Source of the DNA: Nitrospina sp.
GTDB taxonomy: Bacteria; Nitrospinota; Nitrospinia; Nitrospinales; Nitrospinaceae
NCBI GenBank assembly: GCA_004357365.1
Contig: SMVT01000172.1
Location: 1-5,019, forward strand
Direction of reading: 5' to 3'
DNA: 5,019 nucleotides
In this document: one piece after another, positions 1 through 5,019 of the stretch
How positions within the stretch are numbered: position 1 is the first letter of the stretch
Layout of the letters: every line of letters starts with the position of its first letter
Notes under the pieces: model-generated
Seen by the model: the letters and a program-made list of their open reading frames with translations, nothing else
Database searches by the model: none
Told to the model about the DNA's origin: nothing
Made by a program: the position numbers and the translations under genes

Positions 1-15
1 AAAAATCTAAGGAAG

Positions 16-47
16 AAGCCCCCCGGCCCCCTTCGGAGAAGGGGGAG
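16..47. repeat. GC-rich palindromic repeat, family A copy 1
   Basis: This 32-base element matches 216-247 at all but one position (base 20, C versus T). Its core is a perfect 8-bp stem, CCCCCTTC at 27-34 and GAAGGGGG at 38-45, closed by a three-base GGA loop. A duplicated element in non-coding DNA with a strong hairpin is typical of dispersed REP-like repeats. There is no T-run after the 3' arm on either strand, so it does not look like a Rho-independent terminator. Confidence 0.8.
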
Positions 48-62
48 GCGGAGTACCTCCGC
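48..62. repeat. Triloop hairpin adjoining family A copy 1
   Basis: GCGGAG at 48-53 pairs perfectly with CTCCGC at 57-62 around a TAC loop. It begins two bases after the stem of the preceding repeat, so the two hairpins would stack in tandem. The second family A copy is also followed by a 6-bp triloop hairpin (256-270), but of different sequence, which suggests a common two-hairpin layout. Confidence 0.55.
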
Positions 63-130
63 AGGTAACTAGCTCATGCCGGTTATCGCTACCAAGATCA
101 ACGGGCGCGATACAAGGTTTCTAAAAATTT

Positions 131-148
131 GCTCCGGGCCTTGCCCGG
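131..148. repeat. Triloop hairpin, GCTCCGG type, copy 1
   Basis: CCGGGC at 134-139 pairs perfectly with GCCCGG at 143-148 around a CTT loop. The lead-in GCTCCGG and the CTT loop recur at 253-270, where the two inner base pairs are exchanged on both arms so that pairing is kept. It directly abuts the family B repeat that starts at 149. Confidence 0.6.
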
Positions 149-203
149 CCCCTCACTCTGCCCGTCACCCTGTGGGTGCTTCCCGTGAGGGGAGAAGAAT
201 ATT
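149..203 (+). repeat. Palindromic repeat family B, copy 1 (with internal extra hairpin)
   Basis: The outer arms CCCCTCAC (149-156) and GTGAGGGG (185-192) are perfect complements and recur at 488-495 and 510-517. Both copies continue with GAGA and end in ATATT. This copy carries about 18 extra bases between the arms, containing a small hairpin, CACCC at 166-170 and GGGTG at 174-178 with a TGT loop. It therefore looks like a diverged or insertion-bearing version of the 488-528 copy. Confidence 0.65.
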
Positions 204-215
204 GAGTCGCGCCTA

Positions 216-247
216 AAGCTCCCCGGCCCCCTTCGGAGAAGGGGGAG
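216..247. repeat. GC-rich palindromic repeat, family A copy 2
   Basis: This is a second copy of the 16-47 element in the same orientation, offset by exactly 200 bases, with one substitution. The stem is CCCCCTTC at 227-234 and GAAGGGGG at 238-245 with a GGA loop. Flanking sequences differ between the copies, which indicates a discrete dispersed unit and not a recent duplication of a longer segment. Confidence 0.8.
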
Positions 248-252
248 TTTAT

Positions 253-270
253 GCTCCGGCGCTTCGCCGG
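253..270. repeat. Triloop hairpin, GCTCCGG type, copy 2
   Basis: CCGGCG at 256-261 pairs perfectly with CGCCGG at 265-270 around a CTT loop. Compared with 134-148, stem positions five and six are G and C there but C and G here, with matching exchanges on the opposite arm. The structure is retained although the sequence has changed. Confidence 0.6.
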
Positions 271-374
271 CGGGCTATACGGCCCTGCAAACGCGGTGTT
301 GACTGGCCCCCGTCCGGCGTTTAGAATTCAGGGAAACTGGTGAAATGGAAAGCTTTGCATAAGTAGCATGCGAT

Positions 375-404
375 TTGACAGGTTAGCGTACAGTGGCGGA
401 TTAT
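375..404 (+). promoter_or_regulatory. Possible sigma70-type promoter upstream of gatB
   Basis: A perfect TTGACA (375-380) is followed after 18 bases by GATTAT (399-404), which matches four of six positions of the -10 consensus. Transcription would start near 411, exactly where the REP-like doublet begins, giving a leader of about 230 bases before gatB that contains both palindromes. This is pattern matching only; the long leader and the imperfect -10 make it tentative. Confidence 0.3.
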
Positions 405-410
405 CGAATC

Positions 411-447
411 TCCTCTCCCCCAGGGGGAGAGGATTAAGGTAAGGGGG
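411..447 (-). repeat. Palindromic repeat family B, inverted copy
   Basis: TCCTCTCCCCC at 411-421 is the perfect reverse complement of GGGGGAGAGGA at 423-433, with a single A between. Read on the minus strand, 447 to 411 aligns with the + strand sequence at 488-523: a CCCCTnACC lead, then a CCTCTCCCC and GGGGAGAGG palindrome. It is therefore the same family in opposite orientation, forming one arm of a doublet with 488-528. Confidence 0.7.
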
Positions 448-487
448 AATTTTAAGACTTTTTATTTATAGAACCTTTTTAAAACCA

Positions 488-528
488 CCCCTCACCCTGC
501 CCTCTCCCCGTGAGGGGAGAGGGATATT
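488..528 (+). repeat. Palindromic repeat family B, copy 3
   Basis: CCCTCTCCCC at 500-509 pairs perfectly with GGGGAGAGGG at 514-523 around a GTGA loop. A second arm, CCCCTCAC at 488-495, can pair instead with GTGAGGGG at 510-517, so the two stems compete for bases 514-517. Together with 411-447 it flanks an AT-rich core (448-487). It ends about 110 bases before the gatB start. Confidence 0.7.
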
Positions 529-638
529 AGAGGTTCGCTGATCTTGAGATGGCCGGGTTATGCAAAGGTCTCCGTGATATTGAGCCGGTATGTTCTTTGC
601 GGCCCGTTGGTGGGCTGTTTTCTTTTGAGTGAATTGAT

Positions 639-2078
639 ATGAAATATGAAGTGGTCATCGGACTGGAAGTGCATGCCCAGCTGAAAACCCGGTCCAAGAT
701 TTTCTGTGCCTGCTCGACGGAGTTCGGCAAGCCGCCCAACGCCAACACCTGTCCCATCTGCCTGGGCATGCCGGGGGTCCTGCCGGTGCTGAACAAAAAG
801 GTGGTGGAGTACGCCATCAAGGCGTGCCTGGCCACCCATTGCACCGTCCAGCCGATGAGCCGGTTCGCCCGCAAAAATTATTTTTATCCCGACCTGCCGA
901 AGGGTTACCAGATTTCCCAGTACGAGCTTCCGATCGGGCTCGCCGGCTACATCAACATTCAAGTCAACAGCTCTCCCAAAAAGATCGGCTTGACCCGCAT
1001 CCATCTGGAAGAAGACGCCGGCAAATCCATACACGGCGAAAACCTCGGACGGCCGGGCTATAGTTATATCGATTACAACCGCACCGGCGTCCCGCTCATT
1101 GAAATCGTCAGCGAGCCGGATTTGCGGTCCCCGGCGGAAGCGCGGGAATATCTCACACAGCTCAAGGCCATTCTCGGCTACACCGAGGTCAGCGACTGCA
1201 ACATGGAAGAAGGCAGTCTGCGTTGCGATGCCAACGTGTCCCTGCGGCCCGTGGGTCAAACGGAACTGGGAACCCGGACCGAAATCAAAAACCTCAACTC
1301 ATTCAAGTTCGTGCAGAAAGCCCTGGAGTATGAAATCGAGCGGCAAACCAAGGTTTTGGATCAGGGCGACAAGGTGGTCCAGGAGACCCGGTTGTACGAT
1401 GCGGACAAGGGCGTTACCTTTTCCATGCGGTCCAAGGAAGAGGCGCACGATTACCGGTATTTTCCGGAGCCGGACCTGGTGCCCATCGTGTGCGACGCCC
1501 CCTGGGTCGATGCCGTCCGGCAATCCCTGCCCGAACTGCCAGAACAGAAGCGGAAACGGTTCGTCACGGAATACCGTCTGCCGGAATACGACGCGGGCGT
1601 GCTCACCCGTTCGAAGGCGCTGGCCGATTATTTTGAATCCTGCGTGAAGCTGTTCGATCAACCCAAAACCCTCAGCAACTGGATCATGGGAGACCTGCTG
1701 AGGGAATTGAAAAACAACGATCAGAATATCGAAGATTGCCCGGTCACTCCGGGGCGGCTGACCGATCTGTTGAAACTGATCGACGACGGCACGATCAGCG
1801 GTAAAATGGCCAAAACGGTGTTCGAGGAAATGGTTGTGTCCGGAAAACCGCCGGCAAAAATCGTCAAGGCCCGGGGGCTGACACAGATCACCGACGAGTC
1901 CGCCCTGCGGGCGATGGTGGAGGAGGTGATCGCCGCCAACCCCGCGCAGGTGGCTGACTACAAAGGCGGCAAGGACAAGCTGATGAGCTTTTTCGTCGGC
2001 CAGGTCATGAAAACCAGCAAGGGCCAGGCCAACCCGGCTCTGGTCAACCGGTACCTGAAGGATAAACTGAGTTCCTGA
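639..2078 (+). CDS. gatB: Asp-tRNA(Asn)/Glu-tRNA(Gln) amidotransferase subunit B
   Basis: GatB is the tRNA-binding and kinase subunit of the cytoplasmic GatCAB complex. It activates the side chain of misacylated Glu-tRNA(Gln) or Asp-tRNA(Asn) with ATP, then transfers ammonia released by GatA to make Gln-tRNA(Gln) or Asn-tRNA(Asn). At 479 residues it is full length. The N-terminal IGLEVHAQL holds Glu10 and His12, which with Glu124 in HLEEDAG match the family's metal/active-site region. Cys23, Cys25, Cys38 and Cys41 form a CxC...CxxC cluster resembling the structural zinc site of some GatB proteins. The family stretches YIDYNRTGVPLIEIVSEPD (143-161), EEGSLRCDANVS and DYRYFPEPDL are intact. A helical region from about 300 and a YqeY-like tRNA-binding tail (to 479) complete it. 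The start fits the family's usual N-terminus; GAGTGA at 627-632 is a modest ribosome binding site. No gatA or gatC lies within the window. Confidence 0.98.
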   Translation: MKYEVVIGLEVHAQLKTRSKIFCACSTEFGKPPNANTCPICLGMPGVLPVLNKKVVEYAIKACLATHCTVQPMSRFARKNYFYPDLPKGYQISQYELPIGLAGYINIQVNSSPKKIGLTRIHLEEDAGKSIHGENLGRPGYSYIDYNRTGVPLIEIVSEPDLRSPAEAREYLTQLKAILGYTEVSDCNMEEGSLRCDANVSLRPVGQTELGTRTEIKNLNSFKFVQKALEYEIERQTKVLDQGDKVVQETRLYDADKGVTFSMRSKEEAHDYRYFPEPDLVPIVCDAPWVDAVRQSLPELPEQKRKRFVTEYRLPEYDAGVLTRSKALADYFESCVKLFDQPKTLSNWIMGDLLRELKNNDQNIEDCPVTPGRLTDLLKLIDDGTISGKMAKTVFEEMVVSGKPPAKIVKARGLTQITDESALRAMVEEVIAANPAQVADYKGGKDKLMSFFVGQVMKTSKGQANPALVNRYLKDKLSS

Positions 2079-2632
2079 TGATATTTTCGAACACCTGTTT
2101 CAAAAAAGTCTTGGCGCGGGTGTGTTTTGCCGTTGGAGCTCTCTTGATGGCCGGCTCCCCGGCTCCGGCGGATCCGCCCACCCCGGCGGAAAAAATCTGG
2201 TCGCAGGACAAACGGTTTGCCGACAACGGAGACGGCACCATCACCGATACCCAAACCGCGTTGATGTGGATGAAAAAGGATTCGTACCTGCAGACCGGCC
2301 ATTGGATCACCTGGCTGGGATCCTCGGCCTACATCAAAAAACTCAATGAGGAGGGATTTGCCAACTATTTCGACTGGCGGATGCCGGCCTTGAAGGAACT
2401 CAAAACGTTGTACGAACCCCACAAGACCAACAGCCAGCAGGTCGGGAGTGAAATGAAAATTCATATCGACCCGATCTTCGCGAAGGAGGGTTCGGGGGCC
2501 TGGTGGTCGCTGGAAACCAACGGCCATTTCAATGCCTTCGGGGTAGAATTCAATAATGGGAAAAGGTTTTCGGCGCCTAAAAAATCGAAAGCCCGGAAAG
2601 CGGTGCGTCCCATGCGGGTGGTCAAACCCTGA
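2078..2632 (+). CDS. Exported DUF1566 domain protein
   Basis: A 184-residue protein of unknown function with a Sec signal peptide: basic KK at 9-10, hydrophobic 11-25, probable cleavage after Ala31 (APA). The mature part is one DUF1566 (Lcl C-terminal-like) domain. Its hallmarks are the opening RFADNGDGTITDTQTALMW (46-64), the central FANYFDWRMPALKELKTLY (94-112), WWSLET at 142-147, and the closing VRPMRVV (176-182). The D49-x2-D52-G-x3-D57 spacing resembles a calcium-binding loop, though ion binding is unproven. DUF1566 domains are common in exported proteins, often of unknown role. The ATG shares its A with the gatB TGA (TGATG) and has no well-spaced ribosome binding site, so translation probably depends on re-initiation after gatB. 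The next ATG (2147) would cut away most of the signal peptide, which supports the first start. Confidence 0.9.
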   Translation: MIFSNTCFKKVLARVCFAVGALLMAGSPAPADPPTPAEKIWSQDKRFADNGDGTITDTQTALMWMKKDSYLQTGHWITWLGSSAYIKKLNEEGFANYFDWRMPALKELKTLYEPHKTNSQQVGSEMKIHIDPIFAKEGSGAWWSLETNGHFNAFGVEFNNGKRFSAPKKSKARKAVRPMRVVKP

Positions 2633-2648
2633 TGGCCCCTTTACAGAA

Positions 2649-2654
2649 AAGGAG
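2649..2654 (+). promoter_or_regulatory. Ribosome binding site that sets the TPR gene start
   Basis: AAGGAG, within AAAAGGAG, lies only three bases before ATG at 2658 and six before an in-frame TTG at 2661. Either codon gives the same protein bar one residue. The site rules out the longer reading frame that opens at 2556, which would run inside the preceding gene. Confidence 0.75.
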
Positions 2655-2657
2655 TTT

Positions 2658-4283
2658 ATGTTGAAACGGCGGGATTGGAAATTTTTATGGATCGGTGCCG
2701 GCCTGTTGGTAAGTTTCATGGTGTTCGGCTCAGGCGCCCAGGCCGGGTTCCCGGGAATGGACATCACCTTGTGGGATGAACACCAGGCCAAGGGGGACCG
2801 CAACAATCCCGCTTACCTGAAGTTTCTCGAACTGGTCGAGAAGAACCAATACAAGGAAGCCATGCACCTGATCGAGCGCGCCCACCGGGAAAACCCGAGC
2901 AAAGGCACGCCCCTGCTCCTGAAATCCCTGCTCCTCTATGAAATGAAACGTTACAAGGAATCCTACACGCTTCTTCAGCAGGGACGCAACATCCAGCGCC
3001 GGCACCCGGCGATTTCCTTCGCGCATTGCCGGATTTACCGCATCCTGGGAAAGGTGGAATATTCGGACCGCGCCTGTAAAATCGCCGTGCATCAGCACCC
3101 CAACAGCAAGGATTCGCATTACCAGTTCGCGCAAACCCTGGCCGGGATGGGACACATGGAGCTGGCCAACCGGGAACTGGCCCGCGCGGCGGAGTTGGAC
3201 GCAACCAACGCCATCTACCATTACGAACGGGGCATGAATTTCTTTTACCTCAACGACCTGGACCAGGCCGAGCGGTCCTTTCTCAAAGCTCTGTCCCTCA
3301 ACCCAGAGGATCTGGAATCCGGTTACCAGCTGGGATACCTGTATACCCTGCAAAAGAAATTTCAGAAAGCCGAGGAGTACCTGAACCGGATTTGGCAAAC
3401 GCGTCAGGATCATCCCAAGGTGGAAGCGTCCCGGGTCTTGATCGAGCTCATCAAAAAAGGCGGCACGGACCAACTGCCCGCACGGGTCGACCCGCACCAG
3501 CATCATCTCAACCGGTCGCGTGCGCTGTATCAGTCCGGCGAGTACGGTCTATCGCTGTTCGAAATCCAGACCGCCGCCCGCCTCAAACCGGACGATAAAG
3601 CCACCCATCAGGTGCTGGTGGCCCTCGCCAGCCTGCTGTTGCGGCTGGACCTCACGGAAAAATCGGTCAAGGCGCTCATGAGCGCCCATTCGAAGGACAC
3701 CGTCCTGCAAGCCAAAGGATACCAGGAGCTGGGAGATTTACGGGTGATGCGGGGCCAGCTGGACCAGGCACGGGCCTATTATGAAAAATCGCAGGCCCTG
3801 GGCGACCCCGACGAGTTGGCCAAAATCAGTCTGGCGGAACTGCCCGCGCAAACTCCGGACCCCCGGGCCGTGCTGAATTCCACAGAGCCGTTTTTCCATC
3901 CCGCCGAAGCGCTGAACCACAAGGGCGAGGTGTTCGCGCATTACGGGATGTACCAGCGGGCGCTGGCGTTATACTCCTTGGCGCTCCGGTCGCATTCCGG
4001 ACATCTGATAAGCAAGCTCAATATGGCGGCCGCCTATTACCATATCGGAGTGCCGCACAAAACTATCACTCTGCTGGAGCGCGCTCTACTATCACATCCC
4101 GATCACGAAAATATTCTTTCGCACCGGGTGTTGCTGGCCAAAGCCTATGCACAAAAAGGCGATCGGGAAGGGGCGATCGAAAACCTGAAGTTCATCCAAA
4201 AGATTAAACCGTCTGTCTTGAAAGCCCTGCACAACGACCCCGCCTTCAAAGAACTGAGGGATCATGCGTTGTTCGGCCAGTGA
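2658..4283 (+). CDS. Exported tetratricopeptide repeat protein
   Basis: About 541 residues. The N-terminus MLKRRDW plus a hydrophobic run (9-24) and AQA at 27-29 is a Sec signal peptide with likely cleavage after Ala29, so the protein should be periplasmic or secreted. The rest is almost wholly TPR-like helical hairpins, seen at about 51-80, 84-116, 118-149, 152-183, 186-216, 219-250, 284-312, 353-384, 416-448, 450-482 and 487-518. Good examples are YHYERGMNFFYLNDLDQAER (187-206) and the LDQARAYYEKSQALGDP segment. Less regular linkers lie at 251-283 and 385-415. No catalytic domain is visible, so a scaffold or binding role is inferred. The gene begins 25 bases after the DUF1566 gene and is probably co-transcribed with it. 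A longer in-frame start at 2556 is unlikely: it overlaps that gene and loses the signal peptide's position. Confidence 0.9.
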   Translation: MLKRRDWKFLWIGAGLLVSFMVFGSGAQAGFPGMDITLWDEHQAKGDRNNPAYLKFLELVEKNQYKEAMHLIERAHRENPSKGTPLLLKSLLLYEMKRYKESYTLLQQGRNIQRRHPAISFAHCRIYRILGKVEYSDRACKIAVHQHPNSKDSHYQFAQTLAGMGHMELANRELARAAELDATNAIYHYERGMNFFYLNDLDQAERSFLKALSLNPEDLESGYQLGYLYTLQKKFQKAEEYLNRIWQTRQDHPKVEASRVLIELIKKGGTDQLPARVDPHQHHLNRSRALYQSGEYGLSLFEIQTAARLKPDDKATHQVLVALASLLLRLDLTEKSVKALMSAHSKDTVLQAKGYQELGDLRVMRGQLDQARAYYEKSQALGDPDELAKISLAELPAQTPDPRAVLNSTEPFFHPAEALNHKGEVFAHYGMYQRALALYSLALRSHSGHLISKLNMAAAYYHIGVPHKTITLLERALLSHPDHENILSHRVLLAKAYAQKGDREGAIENLKFIQKIKPSVLKALHNDPAFKELRDHALFGQ

Positions 4284-4453
4284 TCTTGAGATTCCAACTC
4301 ATAGTAGACCCGCCTTCAAAATAAAATCGCTGAAAATAATTTAAGTTTGACAACTCCCCCTTTTCTTGTTTAGATGCTTAAAAATGGGCAATTCAGCGCA
4401 AAACAAGCCAGCTGATTGTTCGATGAGCCAACCCAACTGAACCGGAAAGTGCC
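4284..4453. other. Intergenic gap separating two transcription units
   Basis: These 170 bases are AT-richer than the genes and hold no reading frame of note. They contain the promoter at 4347-4375 and no clear terminator for the TPR gene: I find no GC-rich stem followed by a T-run. A 12-base string, CCCGCCTTCAAA, occurs both at the TPR gene's end (4239-4250) and at 4309-4320, 70 bases on. Confidence 0.6.
4347..4375 (+). promoter_or_regulatory. Probable sigma70-type promoter for the 4454 gene
   Basis: A perfect TTGACA (4347-4352) is followed by a 17-base spacer and TTAGAT (4370-4375), which keeps the first T and last AT of the -10 consensus. The expected start near 4382 gives a leader of about 70 bases. 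The optimal spacing, the local AT-rich sequence just upstream (4315-4346) and the position in an otherwise empty gap support it; the -10 is only a half match. Confidence 0.5.
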
Positions 4454-4906
4454 ATGGGATTTTTTCAAGGCAGGACAGCACTTGGAGTCGTGTGCTTGCG
4501 AATATGTTTTACAGGATTGCTCCTTTTCATGCTCCTGGCGCCTCATCTGGTTTTTGCGGATGCCTGCATGAACGCCGCCCGGGAACTGCGCGGCAGTTTT
4601 GAGGTGACCCAGGGCCGCGGCGGCATCTGGGGATACATGGAAAAAATCTCTTCACTCAGAAGCGATTCCATGATCGGATTTCAAGTGGATGGCAAATTAT
4701 CACGCATCATCGTACTCTTTGAAACCCAATGCGCCCAAACGAACAAGCCCTCCAAAACGGATTTTGAAAAAATTAATGCCATCCTGGGCGATGCGCGGAT
4801 GATCTTCAACCTGAGGCCCGGCAGGAATCCCGTCAAGGAAATCAAGGCGAAGATCTTCGGGCTCAACGCCAGCCTCGACAAACTGATCAAAGAGCTGGAA
4901 GCCTAG
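4454..4906 (+). CDS. Small exported protein of unknown function
   Basis: I do not recognise this 150-residue protein. Residues 1-35 look like a Sec signal peptide: Arg7 and Arg16, a hydrophobic core at 17-33 and probable cleavage after VFA (Ala35), giving a mature chain of about 115 residues beginning DAC. The mature part has exactly two cysteines, Cys38 and Cys93, which could form a disulfide if exported. It continues with a short GRGG segment (54-57), a probable beta stretch around FQVDGKLSRIIVLFET (76-91) and a charged helical C-terminus (101-150, including IFGLNASLDKLIKELEA). The initiating ATG at 4454 has a weak GGAAAG at 4444-4449 upstream. The next gene starts 19 bases after its stop with no terminator, so the two are likely co-transcribed. 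A membrane-anchored N-terminus is the alternative to cleavage. Confidence 0.8.
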   Translation: MGFFQGRTALGVVCLRICFTGLLLFMLLAPHLVFADACMNAARELRGSFEVTQGRGGIWGYMEKISSLRSDSMIGFQVDGKLSRIIVLFETQCAQTNKPSKTDFEKINAILGDARMIFNLRPGRNPVKEIKAKIFGLNASLDKLIKELEA

Positions 4907-4925
4907 AACACATTCTGAAGCGATT

Positions 4926-5019
4926 ATGGTCAAACAAGGCAACAAGGCTCCCGATTTTTCAGCGGTCGATCAAAACGGAAACAAGGTCAAGCTGAGCTCC
5001 TTCAAGGACAAAAAGAACG
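4926..5019 (+). CDS. Peroxiredoxin (AhpC/TSA family, Bcp/PrxQ-like), N-terminal part
   Basis: Only the first 31 codons are present; the gene runs off the window. The visible protein starts MVKQGNKAPDFSAVDQNG and continues into KLSSFKDKKN. The xGxxAPDF start, the D-x-x-G turn and the LSxFKxKK segment are the standard opening of thioredoxin-fold peroxiredoxins, which reduce hydroperoxides using a reactive cysteine. The start so close to APDF, without a signal peptide, fits cytoplasmic Bcp/PrxQ proteins best. The peroxidatic cysteine lies beyond the edge, so a TlpA/ResA-like thioredoxin remains possible. GAAG at 4917-4920 is a modest ribosome binding site five bases before the ATG. The close spacing after the small exported protein suggests shared transcription. 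Confidence 0.8.
   Translation, partial: MVKQGNKAPDFSAVDQNGNKVKLSSFKDKKN

Larger units (their letters stand above)
1..638. other. Repeat-rich non-coding region upstream of gatB
   Basis: No reading frame on either strand here has a family-like protein, a ribosome binding site or sensible length; minus-strand frames reaching in from about 558 and 527 are shadows of gatB. The region instead holds a dense series of GC-rich palindromes separated by plain or AT-rich spacers: two copies of one element at 16-47 and 216-247, triloop hairpins at 48-62, 131-148 and 253-270, and three copies of a second family at 149-203, 411-447 and 488-528. Stretches 63-130, 271-374 and 529-638 contain nothing I can name, apart from a weak 4-bp stem at 272-285. 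No gatA or gatC sequence is visible, so gatB is either unlinked from them or separated by this insertion-like block. Confidence 0.8.

Noticed and set aside
411..433. Rho-independent terminator
   Set aside because: The stem is strong, but neither strand has a T-run immediately after it; the same holds for 27-45, 227-245 and 500-523.
1..530. CRISPR array
   Set aside because: The repeats are palindromic, of different families, irregularly spaced and differently oriented, with no constant spacer length.
558..1259. Minus-strand reading frame of 233 codons opposite the start of gatB
   Set aside because: It lies mostly antisense to unmistakable gatB coding sequence, shows no domain pattern and runs into the repeat region; it is a frame shadow.
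2556..2657. Longer N-terminus for the TPR protein starting at 2556
   Set aside because: The added 34 codons overlap the DUF1566 gene in another frame, lack a ribosome binding site and would bury the signal peptide; AAGGAG at 2649-2654 supports 2658.
1958..2806. Minus-strand reading frame of 282 codons across the gatB end, DUF1566 gene and TPR gene start
   Set aside because: It spans two gene junctions of well-supported + strand genes and shows no recognisable protein features.
2730..3506. Minus-strand reading frame of 258 codons inside the TPR gene
   Set aside because: It is a shadow of the TPR reading frame: the + strand frame has a signal peptide and repeats, whereas this one has none.
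4281..4292. Twelve-base match TGATCTTGAGAT to 539-550
   Set aside because: One 12-base identity in 5 kb is expected by chance; it overlaps a stop codon and has no matching flanks or structure.
4239..4320. CCCGCCTTCAAA repeated 70 bases apart as a possible attachment-site or operator pair
   Set aside because: The first copy is coding sequence, the match is short, and there is no symmetry or mobile gene nearby; chance is the simplest reading.

Overview
This is a 5 kb piece of a moderately GC-rich bacterial genome with all genes on the + strand. It begins with about 640 bases of repeat-rich non-coding DNA. After that come four complete genes and the first 31 codons of a fifth. The indirect tRNA amidation gene gatB, two Sec-exported proteins of DUF1566 and TPR type, and the style of the intergenic repeats fit a Gram-negative environmental bacterium, for example a deltaproteobacterial or Nitrospinota-like lineage. 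That placement is an impression from gene content, not a demonstrated assignment.

Layout. Positions 1-638 hold no credible gene but carry a cluster of GC-rich hairpin repeats. There are two near-identical copies of a 32-base element 200 bases apart (16-47 and 216-247), several perfect 6-bp stems with three-base loops, and three copies of a second palindromic family (149-203, 411-447, 488-528). The last two of these face each other across a 40-base AT-rich core, giving a REP-doublet (REPIN-like) architecture. A tentative sigma70-type promoter (375-404) lies just before that doublet.

Positions 639-2078 encode GatB, the tRNA-binding and kinase subunit of Asp/Glu-tRNA amidotransferase. Its stop codon overlaps by one base the start of an exported DUF1566-domain protein (2078-2632). 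After 25 bases comes an exported protein of about 541 residues built from about eleven TPR-like repeats (2658-4283). These three genes are spaced like one transcription unit, although a housekeeping cytoplasmic enzyme coupled to two exported proteins of unknown role is an odd grouping.

A 170-base gap (4284-4453) with a consensus TTGACA promoter starts a second unit. It contains a small exported protein of 150 residues that I do not recognise (4454-4906) and, 19 bases later, the beginning of a peroxiredoxin/thioredoxin-fold protein (4926 to the window edge).

I see no CRISPR array, tRNA, rRNA, transposase gene or convincing Rho-independent terminator. No complete novel system is demonstrable here. 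The best leads are the repeat cluster, the DUF1566-TPR exported pair, and the unrecognised exported protein next to the peroxiredoxin.
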